Assembly: GCF_047301505.1 (NCBI RefSeq)
Contig: NZ_CP154840.1
Span: 1,178,001 to 1,242,000, forward strand
DNA: 64,000 bases
Direction: 5' to 3'
DNA from: Lysinibacillus_B sp031181585
Lineage (GTDB): Bacteria; Bacillota; Bacilli; Bacillales_A; Planococcaceae
The first letter of the stretch is position 1; each line of letters opens with the position of its first letter. The translations under genes and the position numbers were made by a program. Below are positions 35,116 through 44,640 of this stretch, piece by piece. A model generated the notes under the pieces. That model ran no database searches. It saw only the letters and a list, made by a program, of their open reading frames with translations, and was not told where the DNA came from.

Positions 35116-36402
35116 ATGAAAACGATGGATTATAAGCGTCCTAGCCTGCGGGGAGAAATTCAAGTGCCTGGTGATAAATCAATTTCACACCGTTCTGTCA
35201 TGTTTGGCGCTATTGCAGAAGGAACTACAACAGTAGAGGGCTTTCTGCTAGGGGAGGATTGTTTAAGCACAATCGATTGCTTCCGCAAGCTTGGCGTGAA
35301 AATTGATGTGGAAGGAACGAATGTAAAAATTGAAAGTGCAGGGATGGATGCGTGGGAGGAGCCGAAAGAAGTACTGTATACAGGTAATTCCGGTACAACG
35401 ACTCGTCTTATGCTCGGGATCTTATCAGGCACGAAGTTACATACAATCATGACAGGTGACGCATCAATCGGCAAACGTCCGATGCGCCGTGTAGTGGATC
35501 CACTTCGGCAAATGGGTGCCCAAATTGCAGGCCGTGATGGAGGGCAGTATACACCGCTTGCTATCCAAGGAACGGAACTTTCATCGATCGATTATACGAT
35601 GCCTGTAGCCAGCGCTCAGGTAAAATCAGCTATTCTGCTAGCTGGTCTTCGCGCAAAAGGCACGACAATTGTCCGTGAATCGGAAATATCACGAGATCAC
35701 ACTGAACGTATGCTTCGTCAGTTTGGAGCAAAGGTGGAAACAGCAAACGGCGTTGTCTCCTTTGAAGGAGGACAGAAGTTAAAAGGAACACATGTTAGCG
35801 TACCAGGCGATATTTCATCTGCTGCCTTTTTCCTTGTAGCCGGTGCTGTAGCACAAGAGAGCGAGGTTATTTTGAAAAATGTAGGAGTAAATGAAACGCG
35901 CGCAGGCATTATTGATGTACTACAGGCAATGGGAGCTGATTTGGATGTCGTAATCGAGGACGAACAAGCAGCAGAGCCTACAGCAGCAATTACTGTCCGA
36001 ACTTCGAACTTGAAAGGGACAACAATTGAGGGAGCAATTATCCCACGCTTAATTGATGAAATTCCTGTCCTTGCTTTGCTTGCCACACAAGCACAGGGCA
36101 AGACAATTATCAAGGATGCTGAAGAACTAAAAGTGAAAGAAACAGACCGTATTACAGCCGTTGTCACCGAGTTGAAAAAACTGGGCGCGGATATCGAAGC
36201 GACGGATGATGGAATGGTCATAAATGGGCCGGTGAAGCTGCATGGCGGAGCCTTGCAGTCTTATGGGGATCACCGTATCGGAATGATGGCAGCGGTGGCA
36301 GCCCTTATTACAGACGGGCCTGTAGATATTGATGATGCGGATTGTGTTGCCGTATCTTACCCAACGTTTTTTGAACATATTGATTCATTGATTGACGGTT
36401 AA
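35116..36402 (+). CDS. aroA: 3-phosphoshikimate 1-carboxyvinyltransferase (EPSP synthase)
   Basis: Joins PEP to shikimate-3-phosphate. 428 residues from MKTMDYKRP (35116), with AAAAGGAGG upstream. PGDKSISHRS, GNSGTTTRLMLGIL, VPGDISSAAF and KVKETDRI motifs are intact. The GNSGTTTR glycine-rich loop, with Thr rather than Ala after the Gly-Asn-Ser-Gly, resembles class II-type Gram-positive enzymes. Downstream of an intercistronic terminator. Confidence 0.96.
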   Translation: MKTMDYKRPSLRGEIQVPGDKSISHRSVMFGAIAEGTTTVEGFLLGEDCLSTIDCFRKLGVKIDVEGTNVKIESAGMDAWEEPKEVLYTGNSGTTTRLMLGILSGTKLHTIMTGDASIGKRPMRRVVDPLRQMGAQIAGRDGGQYTPLAIQGTELSSIDYTMPVASAQVKSAILLAGLRAKGTTIVRESEISRDHTERMLRQFGAKVETANGVVSFEGGQKLKGTHVSVPGDISSAAFFLVAGAVAQESEVILKNVGVNETRAGIIDVLQAMGADLDVVIEDEQAAEPTAAITVRTSNLKGTTIEGAIIPRLIDEIPVLALLATQAQGKTIIKDAEELKVKETDRITAVVTELKKLGADIEATDDGMVINGPVKLHGGALQSYGDHRIGMMAAVAALITDGPVDIDDADCVAVSYPTFFEHIDSLIDG

Positions 36403-36591
36403 TCCAGTGAAGGAAGTGTAGGAAGTGTAGGCAGGATAGAAAATCTGCTTGTGTCTGCACTTTTCTTCATATAGAAGTATAACTTGCAAAATATTTCAGG
36501 ATACTGTTTTAACTGAATCCTTTTTCCTTGTTTAGCAATCAATCGTACGGTAGCATAAAGAATGACTAAGATGGAAAAGGTGAAAGTATCT

Positions 36592-37836
36592 ATGGATGAA
36601 ATGCTACAAGCCATTCAGAATGGCGATCTGCAACAAGTCAATGCGTTTTTAGAAACGTTTTTGATGAATGAAGCGCCGGGTGAGCAATATGAAGCGGCGG
36701 AACTGCTTATGCATTATGGTTATTTAGAGGAAGCGAACCGAGTACTCGAACACTTGGCATTCCTATTCCCTGAAGAAGCACAAATTACAATCGACCGAGC
36801 AAACGTCTTTATGGAAATGGGAAATGAAGATGAGGCTTTGGAACTTCTGCTTTCCGTGCCGGATGATGCTCCTGAATATCCACAGGCGCTTCTTGTGATG
36901 GCGGATTATTACCAGATGCAGGGATTATTCGAGGTGGCGGAAAAGCGGATTAATGATGCACTCGAACTGCTGCCGAATGAACCGCTATTACAGTTCGCTA
37001 AGGCTGAGCTGCTATTTGAGACCGGCCGATTCACGGAAGCAGCTCGTATTTACGAGGAACTGTATCAAAAGGATAAGCAATTTGCGGGGGTTCTGCTTGC
37101 TGCGCGTCTCGCGGAGGTATACCGGGCGGGTGCCGCCTATGAAACGGCGCTCGATTATTATATGGAGGCACTAGAAGAAGAGGTGACACCGGACTTATTG
37201 TTCGGATCAGCCTATGCTGCCTTCCAATCGGAAAAATATGAAATGGCCATCCAGCAGCTAGAAGATTTAAAGGAGCTGGATCCGGATTATTTCTCAGGGT
37301 ACCTGTTACTGGCGGAAAGCTACGCTATGCTTGAAGACAATAAGCGAGCATACAAAGCGATTCAGGAAGGGTTAACGCGAGATGAGTATGACAAGGCTCT
37401 ATACTTGTTTGCCGGTAAGATGGCGCTGAAGAATAGCCTGCCGGATGAGGCGGAAAAACATCTGCAGCAGGCAATTGCGTTAGATCCAGAATATATGGAG
37501 GCAACGCTTGTATTGATGTCGATTTATGCGCAGGAAGAGCGCTATGGTGAAGTCATACAATTATTTGAGCACCTGCAAAATGAAGATTTTGACTGGACAG
37601 CCCTTTATCCTTATGTAGCAGAAGCGTATGATAAAGAGGAGGAGTTTGCCAAAGCATATGAAATTTACAAAAACGCATATAATGATTTTAAAGAAGATGT
37701 GTCGTTTTTAGAGAAATATTGTTACTTCCTGCTTGAAGACGGCAGGCAGGATGAGGCTTATGCGGTAGCAAAGCAGCTTGCCCACCTAGAACCGACAGAG
37801 CAAGAATGGCAAAACTTACTTGAACGCTTTGAATAA
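36592..37836 (+). CDS. ypiA: Tetratricopeptide-repeat protein (YpiA-like)
   Basis: About 414 residues of tandem TPR helices from end to end (for example YEAAELLMHYGYLEEANRVLEHLAFLFPEEA and YLLLAESYAMLEDNKRAYKAIQEGL). No signal peptide or other domain. A scaffold-like function is likely; partners unknown. The position between aroA and ypiB matches B. subtilis ypiA. I chose ATG 36592 because AAAAGGTG precedes it; ATG 36562 is also in frame. Confidence 0.85.
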   Translation: MDEMLQAIQNGDLQQVNAFLETFLMNEAPGEQYEAAELLMHYGYLEEANRVLEHLAFLFPEEAQITIDRANVFMEMGNEDEALELLLSVPDDAPEYPQALLVMADYYQMQGLFEVAEKRINDALELLPNEPLLQFAKAELLFETGRFTEAARIYEELYQKDKQFAGVLLAARLAEVYRAGAAYETALDYYMEALEEEVTPDLLFGSAYAAFQSEKYEMAIQQLEDLKELDPDYFSGYLLLAESYAMLEDNKRAYKAIQEGLTRDEYDKALYLFAGKMALKNSLPDEAEKHLQQAIALDPEYMEATLVLMSIYAQEERYGEVIQLFEHLQNEDFDWTALYPYVAEAYDKEEEFAKAYEIYKNAYNDFKEDVSFLEKYCYFLLEDGRQDEAYAVAKQLAHLEPTEQEWQNLLERFE

Positions 37837-37848
37837 AGGGGGAATAGG

Positions 37849-38406
37849 ATGACTTCTTCCATCCCAGTATTAGAGAAAAAAACATTTATACGATGGTTTT
37901 TGAAAAACCATCAATTAAAGAGAAGAGAATGTGTGTGGATTTTAAATTATTTGTTAAGTAATGACCGTCTGCTTGAGCACGTCCACTTTGTAGAGGAGGC
38001 GCATTATTGTCCGCGTGCGATGGTTATGTCCTCTGTGGAACATACAGGTGTCCCATTCCGCTTCTATAAAGGGAATGTCATGACAAGTGATGCCGAGAAA
38101 TCTTTTCATGATTTACGTTTGAATCCAGATGAAAGCATATTCATACAAATTAATTTCCCAAATATTCCGCCGCATATACACTACTTGTCTGTGCTCGAAG
38201 AAAATCCGTATATGCCTAAATCCCTTCACATCAGTGAGAAGGACCGAGTGATTGCAGAGCAGCTTTTGAAGGATAGTATGCTCGCATTCCAGGAGGAAAA
38301 GATCTTGCGCCAAATAGATGAGGCGCTTGATGCAGGGGATAAGGAACGTTTCTTTGAGCTGTCAAATTTGCTGCAAGCTTTGAAACATACCTCATCACAA
38401 CCATGA
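37849..38406 (+). CDS. ypiB: UPF0302 family protein YpiB
   Basis: 185 residues; the N-terminal FIRWFLKNHQLKRRECVWILNYLLSN and RFYKGNVMTSDAEKSFHDLRLNP are typical of the family, and the C-terminal helix (EKILRQIDEALDAGDKERFFELSNLL) is an IDEAL motif, a short element in several Bacillus proteins. Function not established. ATG after AAAGGGGGA. Confidence 0.88.
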   Translation: MTSSIPVLEKKTFIRWFLKNHQLKRRECVWILNYLLSNDRLLEHVHFVEEAHYCPRAMVMSSVEHTGVPFRFYKGNVMTSDAEKSFHDLRLNPDESIFIQINFPNIPPHIHYLSVLEENPYMPKSLHISEKDRVIAEQLLKDSMLAFQEEKILRQIDEALDAGDKERFFELSNLLQALKHTSSQP

Positions 38407-38427
38407 GATCTGGAAGGAAGAGAAAGC

Positions 38428-38877
38428 ATGTTTTTTAACGTTAAAGATATAGAACAGTTCCAATCACAAAAGCAATTCATCGACACGGCGATTGTACCGT
38501 TGCTAAGTTTAGAGTTTGCTGATGATCGTAGTAGACAAAGCAGTTCAGCGGCAGAGTTTTTAATGTCGCTTACGGCTTTTATCGAACAACAATTCAAAGG
38601 CCGGTTGCTTGTAACACCCCCATTTTCCTATACGCCAGCATTAAAAGACGCAATTCGACCAGAAACGATAAAAGATGAGCTCCAATCAGCAGGCTTTAAA
38701 CATATCTTTTTTATGACATGTGACCACCATTGGACAACTATCGAGGGGGAAATAGTTGTCATTTGGATGCCAGCTATCCCTCTTGAATCAATGGATAAAG
38801 CGGTGAAGCAAAGAATCTTGGAAGACCAGCTAAAGCAGGTCATTCCAACGTTTACGAGTGCCTGGACAAGCGTCTAA
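38428..38877 (+). CDS. ypiF: DUF2487 protein YpiF
   Basis: 149 residues, soluble, with FFNVKDIEQFQSQKQFIDTAIVPLLSL at the N-terminus. Same place as B. subtilis ypiF, directly ahead of qcrABC; role unknown. ATG after GGAAGGAAGAGAAAGC. Confidence 0.85.
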   Translation: MFFNVKDIEQFQSQKQFIDTAIVPLLSLEFADDRSRQSSSAAEFLMSLTAFIEQQFKGRLLVTPPFSYTPALKDAIRPETIKDELQSAGFKHIFFMTCDHHWTTIEGEIVVIWMPAIPLESMDKAVKQRILEDQLKQVIPTFTSAWTSV

Positions 38878-38929
38878 ACATTTGATTCATCAAATGTTCA
38901 CAATAAGTCGAAAACGAACGAATGCGTTA

Positions 38930-38958
38930 TTGACCAACCTATTTTATTGATATATCAT
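38930..38958 (+). promoter_or_regulatory. Sigma-A promoter of qcrABC
   Basis: TTGACC (38930-38935), 17 bases, TATCAT (38953-38958), about 80 bases before qcrA. Confidence 0.65.
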
Positions 38959-39035
38959 ATATATGTCCTAGTTGTTACTATTTGTAAAAGTATATGTCCG
39001 TTGGACTGACCTTTTAGTTAGAGGGGGGAAAAGGA

Positions 39036-39539
39036 TTGAGTAATAATCGAGTAACACGACGCCAATTTTTAACTTACACAATTACAGGTGTTGGTGGATT
39101 TATGGCAGCTGGTATGTTAATGCCGATGGTACGTTTCGCAATTGATCCGGTCTTACAGACAAAAGCTGAAGGTGACTTTGTCTTAACAGGTCAAAGAGTT
39201 GATGAGCTTACGGAAGCACCAGTAAAAGTTGACTTCTCATATGAACAAGTTGATGCTTGGTACAAGTCTGAAGTAACTGACGCAGCTTGGGTGTATAAGA
39301 ATGGTGACGAAATCGTAGCGCTTTCACCAGTATGTAAGCACTTAGGGTGTACGGTAAACTGGGCTGGAGATTCAGCATACCCAGACCAATTCTATTGTGC
39401 ATGTCACGGTGGACGTTATGAAAAAACAGGGGTGAATGTTCCAAACACACCACCAACAGGACCTTTAGATCAATATGAAGTGTCTGAAAAAGATGGCTAT
39501 TTAATGCTTGGGAAAAAATTCGCAAATAGTTTTGCATAA
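39036..39539 (+). CDS. qcrA: Rieske iron-sulfur subunit of the menaquinol:cytochrome c reductase
   Basis: 167 residues starting at TTG (39036) after GAGGGGGGAAAAGG. A twin-arginine-like N-terminus (VTRRQFLTY) leads into a membrane anchor (about 12-31). The 2Fe-2S ligands are Cys100/His102 (CKHLGC) and Cys121/His124 (CACHGG), with Cys105 and Cys123 as the disulfide pair. First gene of the bc-type complex operon. Confidence 0.96.
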   Translation: MSNNRVTRRQFLTYTITGVGGFMAAGMLMPMVRFAIDPVLQTKAEGDFVLTGQRVDELTEAPVKVDFSYEQVDAWYKSEVTDAAWVYKNGDEIVALSPVCKHLGCTVNWAGDSAYPDQFYCACHGGRYEKTGVNVPNTPPTGPLDQYEVSEKDGYLMLGKKFANSFA

Positions 39540-39562
39540 TTTAGTTAGGGGGTACGACATCA

Positions 39563-40237
39563 GTGCTAAATAAAATTTATGATTGGGTCGATGAGCGTTT
39601 AGATATCACTCCTATTTGGCGTGATATTGCCGACCACGAAGTGCCAGAGCACGTTAACCCTGCACATCACTTCTCAGCATTCGTTTATTGTTTTGGTGGA
39701 TTGACATTCTTCATCACAGTAATTCAAATTTTATCTGGTATGTTCTTAACAATGTACTACGTACCGGACGTAGAGAATGCTTGGAAATCAGTTTATTATC
39801 TACAAAACGAAGTAGCTTTCGGTGAAATCGTTCGCGGTATGCACCACTGGGGGGCTTCATTAGTAATCGTAATGATGTTCTTACATACACTTCGTGTATT
39901 CTTCACAGGCTCTTATAAGAAACCTCGTGAATTAAACTGGATTGTTGGTGTAGGTATTTTCGGTGTAATGATGGGCTTAGGTTTCACAGGTTATTTACTT
40001 CCTTGGGACATGAAAGCGTTGTTTGCAACAAAAGTAGGTATCGAAATCGCGGCATCTGTACCATTTATTGGTGAATATATTAAGATTCTTTTAGCAGGTG
40101 ACTCGGTAATCCTTGGGGCGCAAACGTTAACACGATTCTTTGCAATTCATGTATTCTTCTTGCCTGCTGTACTATTTGCTTTACTTGCAGCGCACTTTAT
40201 CATGATTCGTCGTCAAGGTATTTCAGGACCACTATGA
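39563..40237 (+). CDS. qcrB: Cytochrome b subunit of the menaquinol:cytochrome c reductase
   Basis: 224 residues, b6-type: four membrane helices with heme-ligand His pairs in GMHHWGASLVIVMMFLHTLRVF and in HVFFLPAVLFALLAAHF. GTG start at 39563 after TTAGGGGG. Split-cytochrome b design: helices 5-7 are in QcrC. Confidence 0.96.
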   Translation: MLNKIYDWVDERLDITPIWRDIADHEVPEHVNPAHHFSAFVYCFGGLTFFITVIQILSGMFLTMYYVPDVENAWKSVYYLQNEVAFGEIVRGMHHWGASLVIVMMFLHTLRVFFTGSYKKPRELNWIVGVGIFGVMMGLGFTGYLLPWDMKALFATKVGIEIAASVPFIGEYIKILLAGDSVILGAQTLTRFFAIHVFFLPAVLFALLAAHFIMIRRQGISGPL

Positions 40238-40277
40238 TTTAAACAATGTTTTGATGATTTTTTAAGGAGGGGACAAT

Positions 40278-41069
40278 ATGCAACGCGGAAAAGGAATGAA
40301 GTTTGTAGGCGACTCGCGTGTTAAAGCGAATAACCGTATGCCGAACAAGCCAAAAGATTATTCCGAGTATCCGGGGAAAACAGAAGCTTTCTGGCCAGAT
40401 TTCCTATTAAAGGAATGGATGGTAGGGGCAGTTTTCTTAATCGGTTACCTATTATTGACTGTCGCTCACCCTTCACCACTTGAAGGACCGGCAGATCCAA
40501 CAAATGCTACTTATACTCCGTTACCGGACTGGTACTTCTTCTTCATGTACCAATTATTGAAATATACTTATGCTTCAGGTGCTTATAATGTAATTGGAGC
40601 TGTAGTTATGCCGGCAATTGCATTCGGTGCTTTAGCATTAATGCCATTCCTGGACACTACACCAGAGCGTCGTCCATCTAAGCGTCCATTGCCAACTGCA
40701 ATCATGCTATTAACTCTTGCTGCGATGGTATTCTTAACTTGGGAATCTGTGCATTCTACAAACTGGGAAACAATTGACGCACAAGGTGAAATTACGGATG
40801 CTGACTTAGGGCTGCTGCCTGATGTAGAAGTTGATAAAGAAGCTGACGGATATTTGATTTATGAAGCAAATGCTTCATGTATTGGATGTCACGGCGGTGA
40901 CTTTGAAGGGGTTTCCGGTCCAATGCTATTAGGCAACGAATTAACGGCTGAAGAAGTTAAAGAAGTAATTGTTAACGGCCGTGGCGGTATGCCAGCTGGT
41001 CAATTCAGCGGTACTGAGGAAGAGCTTGAAGTTTTAGCTCAGTATATTGCAGGTTTAAAAGAAGAGTAG
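40278..41069 (+). CDS. qcrC: Cytochrome b/c subunit of the menaquinol:cytochrome c reductase
   Basis: 263 residues fusing a subunit-IV-like membrane part (three helices, with the PLPDWYF quinol-site motif that corresponds to PEWY) to a C-terminal cytochrome c domain with a single heme site C201-I-G-C204-H205 and axial Met in GGMPAGQF. The fusion is the rule in Bacillales. ATG after AAGGAGGGG. Confidence 0.96.
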   Translation: MQRGKGMKFVGDSRVKANNRMPNKPKDYSEYPGKTEAFWPDFLLKEWMVGAVFLIGYLLLTVAHPSPLEGPADPTNATYTPLPDWYFFFMYQLLKYTYASGAYNVIGAVVMPAIAFGALALMPFLDTTPERRPSKRPLPTAIMLLTLAAMVFLTWESVHSTNWETIDAQGEITDADLGLLPDVEVDKEADGYLIYEANASCIGCHGGDFEGVSGPMLLGNELTAEEVKEVIVNGRGGMPAGQFSGTEEELEVLAQYIAGLKEE

Positions 41070-41078
41070 TTATAACAA

Positions 41079-41108
41079 GAGAGTCAGTTCGCTGGCTCTC
41101 TTTTTTTC
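41079..41108 (+). terminator. qcrABC terminator
   Basis: AGAGAGTCAG-TTCG-CTGGCTCTCT stem with a TTCG loop followed by TTTTTT. Confidence 0.85.
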
Positions 41109-41180
41109 CAATTCCGCAAAAAAAGTCGAAAAAAGATGAAACTTTGTACGAGTTGAATCGTAAGAATAGGGAGAACATAC

Positions 41181-41780
41181 ATGCAAACGTTTTTCATAAA
41201 ATGCTGGTATCTTTTAACGCATCGTGCGTTTATGACTGTGGTGCTCATTATTAACTTTTTAGGTACTATTTACGGTTATTATTGGTATCAAGGACAATTA
41301 GCGGCTACTGAACCAATATTCTATATTTTTGTACCAGATAGTCCGACAGCAAGCCTTTTCTTCTGCTTGGCTCTTGTTGGCTGGCTGTTCGGCAAAAACT
41401 TTAAGCTGTTGGAAGCTTTGGCATTGATTACATTAGTCAAATACGGTTTATGGGCGGTTGTAATGAACATCCTGACATTAGCTGAATTAGGATCACTACG
41501 TCCAGACGGCTGGATGCTTGTCTTTTCCCATTTTATGATGGCAGTACAGGCAATCCTGTATATCCCGAAGTATGCATTTGGTTTTGGACATGTTGTAATA
41601 GGAGCTGTTTGGACATTGCATAATGACGTCATCGACTATGTATTTGGCCAAATGCCTGTTTATCGTGTACTCGCGCAATATGCAAATAATATTGGCTACT
41701 TTACATTTTGGCTGTCTATTGTTTGTATTGCGCTCGCCTATGTAGTGTATAGCAAGCGCAAACATTTGCAAGTGTTCTAA
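41181..41780 (+). CDS. ypjA: DUF1405 membrane protein YpjA
   Basis: 199 residues, about six membrane helices (for example AFMTVVLIINFLGTIYGYYWY). Member of the DUF1405/YpjA family, consistently next to qcrC in Bacillales. Function unknown. In B. subtilis ypjB follows; here a YugP-type peptidase does. Confidence 0.88.
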   Translation: MQTFFIKCWYLLTHRAFMTVVLIINFLGTIYGYYWYQGQLAATEPIFYIFVPDSPTASLFFCLALVGWLFGKNFKLLEALALITLVKYGLWAVVMNILTLAELGSLRPDGWMLVFSHFMMAVQAILYIPKYAFGFGHVVIGAVWTLHNDVIDYVFGQMPVYRVLAQYANNIGYFTFWLSIVCIALAYVVYSKRKHLQVF

Positions 41781-41833
41781 AAACTAGATAAAATTATCTT
41801 ATAGAAAGCTACTTATAGAAAGGGAGAATATAA

Positions 41834-42520
41834 TTGGGTTTAGGAATGTATATTGTATACTTTGCTGTCATTTTGCTTTTGCCGTTGTATGCACAAATGA
41901 AAGTAAAAAGTACGTATCGTAAATTTTCAGAGGTGACTGCACAACGTGGAATGACGGGTGCTCAAGTAGCACGTATGATTTTGGATCATCATGGGTTGAC
42001 GGATGTACGTGTTGTACCTACACAAGGTATTTTGTCCGACCATTATAATCCAGCTACAAAAACGGTTGCCCTTTCGGAATCTAACTATTATGAATCATCT
42101 TTAGCTGGTATTGCAGTAGCAGCCCACGAGGTCGGTCATGCTATCCAACATAAAGAAGCTTACTCTTTTTTAACATTGCGTGCTAAACTGGTACCAGTTG
42201 CGAATATTTCTTCTAATATGTCTTGGATTTTCGTAATGATTGGGATCTTTGCTTCAAGCTCTGGGTTCCTTTTACTAGGGATCATTCTTTTATTAGCAGG
42301 TGTGGTATTCCAAGTTGTTACATTACCAGTAGAATTTGATGCCTCGAAGCGGGCGATGAATGAAGTAGTATCACTTGGAATCATTGGCAACAATGAGGAA
42401 GCAGGTGCTCGTAAAGTATTGAACGCAGCAGCAATGACATATGTTGCAGCAACAGCAGTAGCAGTACTTGAACTTTTACGTCTTGTATTGATTTACACTG
42501 GTATGCGTTCGGATGATTAG
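41834..42520 (+). CDS. yugP: YugP-type membrane zinc metallopeptidase
   Basis: 228 residues: N-terminal membrane helix, an extracytoplasmic or cytoplasmic catalytic part with HEVGH (AAHEVGHAIQH, about 93-103), two central membrane helices (about 124-160) and a C-terminal helix. The third ligand is probably the Glu/Asp in EFDASKRA. TTG start at 41834 after AAAGGGAGAA. Substrate unknown. Confidence 0.88.
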   Translation: MGLGMYIVYFAVILLLPLYAQMKVKSTYRKFSEVTAQRGMTGAQVARMILDHHGLTDVRVVPTQGILSDHYNPATKTVALSESNYYESSLAGIAVAAHEVGHAIQHKEAYSFLTLRAKLVPVANISSNMSWIFVMIGIFASSSGFLLLGIILLLAGVVFQVVTLPVEFDASKRAMNEVVSLGIIGNNEEAGARKVLNAAAMTYVAATAVAVLELLRLVLIYTGMRSDD

Positions 42521-42528
42521 ATTAACTT

Positions 42529-42565
42529 CCGTCCAAACAGAATTTCTGTTTGGGCGGTTTTTTTG
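42529..42565 (+). terminator. yugP terminator
   Basis: CCGTCCAAACAG ... CTGTTTGGGCGG stem followed by TTTTTTT. Confidence 0.88.
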
Positions 42566-42663
42566 TAGAGGAAAACTATTGATTTTTATTTTTAATTTAG
42601 GCTGTTTAGTCATGTAATAGATTCCACTGACGTATCTTGTAGAGAAAATAGAGGAGGGGGTAA

Positions 42664-44532
42664 ATGGATTTTAGAAAAGCTAGGCTGCAAATTATACTAT
42701 CTGCCGTCATAGTAATTGTGTTTATCGGTGGAATTGCTTATCTATCCATTCTCATTACTAAAAATACTTTGCCCGAAAAAGAATCAGGAAGAAGAGAGGG
42801 CGGCTATGCCATTTTTTCACCTGAACCAAAAGAACGTACGGGTGAATTTGCCAAAGAAGAATGGACGACATACGGGGGAGACTATTACAATCGACGTTAT
42901 TCTGAATTAAGTGAAGTCAATCTTGGGACAATTCAGGATTTGAAACCTACATGGGCAACAGATCTCGGAACGGGAATAAATGATGATTCCTTAGGGGAGG
43001 CGGTTCCGATTGTAGTAGGTGATGTCATGTATGTAGCCATGGGATTAGGAGATGTAGTAGCATTAGATGCCAAAACGGGGGAAAAATTGTGGGGGTATCA
43101 TCCAAAAATTCAAGATGTAAAGGAAGATAATTGCTGCAGTAGAACAACCCGTAGTGTGGCTGTTGCCGAAGGGAAAGTATATGTGAACCGCTTCGATGCA
43201 ACGCTTGTTGCATTAGACCAGAAAACAGGCAGCGTCATCTGGGAGAAGGAAGTAGCAGATTGGCAGCAAGGATACCGTATCACCAGTGCACCGCTTTATT
43301 ATAACGGCAAGGTTTATACAGGTGTGACCGGCGGAAAGGATGGTCTCACTGGATCAATGATAGCGTTTAGTGCAGAGGATGGAAGAGATATATGGACGTT
43401 TGATGGATTACCAGAAGCGTATAACCAGCTGGAAAGCTCGAATGTAGAGGGGAAAGGATTGCACGAAGAGATAGATATAGCACCTGTATGGAACACACCT
43501 GCCGTGGATTCAGAATTGGATACAATTTATTTTGCAGCTAGTCTTATGATAGATGAATCTACTAGTAAATATGAGGAGAACCAATTGTATGCTAGTCTCG
43601 TAGTAGCTGTTAATGCAAAAACGGGCGAATATAAATGGCATTTCCAGGATGAAAATGCAGAAGAGCGGTCTGTAGATGCAGCAAATCCAGTCGTTCTGTT
43701 TGATATAGGAGAAGAAGAACAGAAAAAGAAGGCCCTGGGACAGGCAGGGAAGAAAGGTTGGGTATATTTACTTGACCGACAGAACGGAGAACCGCTGTTC
43801 GAAGTTAAAAAAGACAAAGACACAGTATTTCAGTGGGAGGATCCAAAGCCGGCAGCAACTCAATCACTTTCTATCGAACAAAATGAAGTGCATTCAACTG
43901 TAGAAGATGAGGTAGTGGATGGGGATCTGGGTAATGGATTCGAAAGTCGATATACTTCCGCATTCACACCGTTTTGGGATTTTCCCATGATTGAACCTTC
44001 TCCACAATACGGGGACAATTGGCAGCCTTCCGCCTATTCTCCGAAAACAGAATACTATTATGTTCTTGGTGAGCCGGAAAAGACAGTAGGGATTAGTGAA
44101 AATAAGTCTGTGGAAGATAGGATGTATGTAGGAAATATAAACGAAAGAGCATCAAGTCGATCTAGACAGGCCTTGTTGACAGCATTCGATGTACAGACAA
44201 ATCAAATTGCCTGGCAGGTAAACTGGCAGCCTGTCGAATATACGAGTATTCTTGCAACAGCTGGGGATATCCTATTTGCTGGGAACAGTAATGGTCAGGT
44301 GAGTGCCCTTCATGCTGCGACAGGAAAAGAAGTCTGGAATTATGAAACGAAGGCAGACAGCAATACACCTGCAGTAACATATGAAGTGGATGGAGAACAA
44401 TATATTTCAGTATTGGCTGTTGAAGGTACTGTAGCAGGAAGTGTCTATCGGCAAAAAATCTATACTTTTAAATTGGACGGGGCATGGAACGGGATAGCAA
44501 ATGATGCTTCTGCAATCGAGATAAAGGAATAA
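42664..44532 (+). CDS. Membrane-anchored PQQ-dehydrogenase-like beta-propeller, probably lacking PQQ ligands
   Basis: 622 residues: membrane anchor (about 10-31), then an eight-bladed quinoprotein propeller with repeated docking motifs (VVALDAKTGEKLW 131-143, LVALDQKTGSVIW, MIAFSAEDGRDIW, VVAVNAKTGEYKW, LTAFDVQTNQIAW, VSALHAATGKEVW). The family's vicinal disulfide is kept (Cys157-Cys158). By eye alignment, however, the PQQ/metal ligands are changed: the Glu of GGAEYG reads Asp226 (GGKDGL), the Asn of YFGTGN reads Leu294 (YFAASL), and the catalytic Asp of the SIVALDxDTG motif reads Asn317. It may bind something else or be structural. GAGGAGGGGG precedes the ATG. Its neighbours are backbone genes, so it looks inserted. 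Confidence 0.75.
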   Translation: MDFRKARLQIILSAVIVIVFIGGIAYLSILITKNTLPEKESGRREGGYAIFSPEPKERTGEFAKEEWTTYGGDYYNRRYSELSEVNLGTIQDLKPTWATDLGTGINDDSLGEAVPIVVGDVMYVAMGLGDVVALDAKTGEKLWGYHPKIQDVKEDNCCSRTTRSVAVAEGKVYVNRFDATLVALDQKTGSVIWEKEVADWQQGYRITSAPLYYNGKVYTGVTGGKDGLTGSMIAFSAEDGRDIWTFDGLPEAYNQLESSNVEGKGLHEEIDIAPVWNTPAVDSELDTIYFAASLMIDESTSKYEENQLYASLVVAVNAKTGEYKWHFQDENAEERSVDAANPVVLFDIGEEEQKKKALGQAGKKGWVYLLDRQNGEPLFEVKKDKDTVFQWEDPKPAATQSLSIEQNEVHSTVEDEVVDGDLGNGFESRYTSAFTPFWDFPMIEPSPQYGDNWQPSAYSPKTEYYYVLGEPEKTVGISENKSVEDRMYVGNINERASSRSRQALLTAFDVQTNQIAWQVNWQPVEYTSILATAGDILFAGNSNGQVSALHAATGKEVWNYETKADSNTPAVTYEVDGEQYISVLAVEGTVAGSVYRQKIYTFKLDGAWNGIANDASAIEIKE

Positions 44533-44550
44533 AATTAAGAAACTAATAAA

Positions 44551-44590
44551 CGGCAGTCCCAGCACGTATAGTACACAGGACTGTCGCTTT
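44551..44590 (+). terminator. Terminator after the quinoprotein-like gene
   Basis: CGGCAGTCC ... GGACTGTCG stem followed by CTTTATTA. Confidence 0.6.
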
Positions 44591-44640
44591 ATTAGTTGCT
44601 ATAAGAGGCTATGGAGAGGTACGGTTAAAAGGGAAAATAA

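Noticed and set aside
35718..36221. 167-codon antisense frame inside aroA
   Set aside because: Shadow of a strongly conserved gene; no ribosome binding site or recognisable protein.
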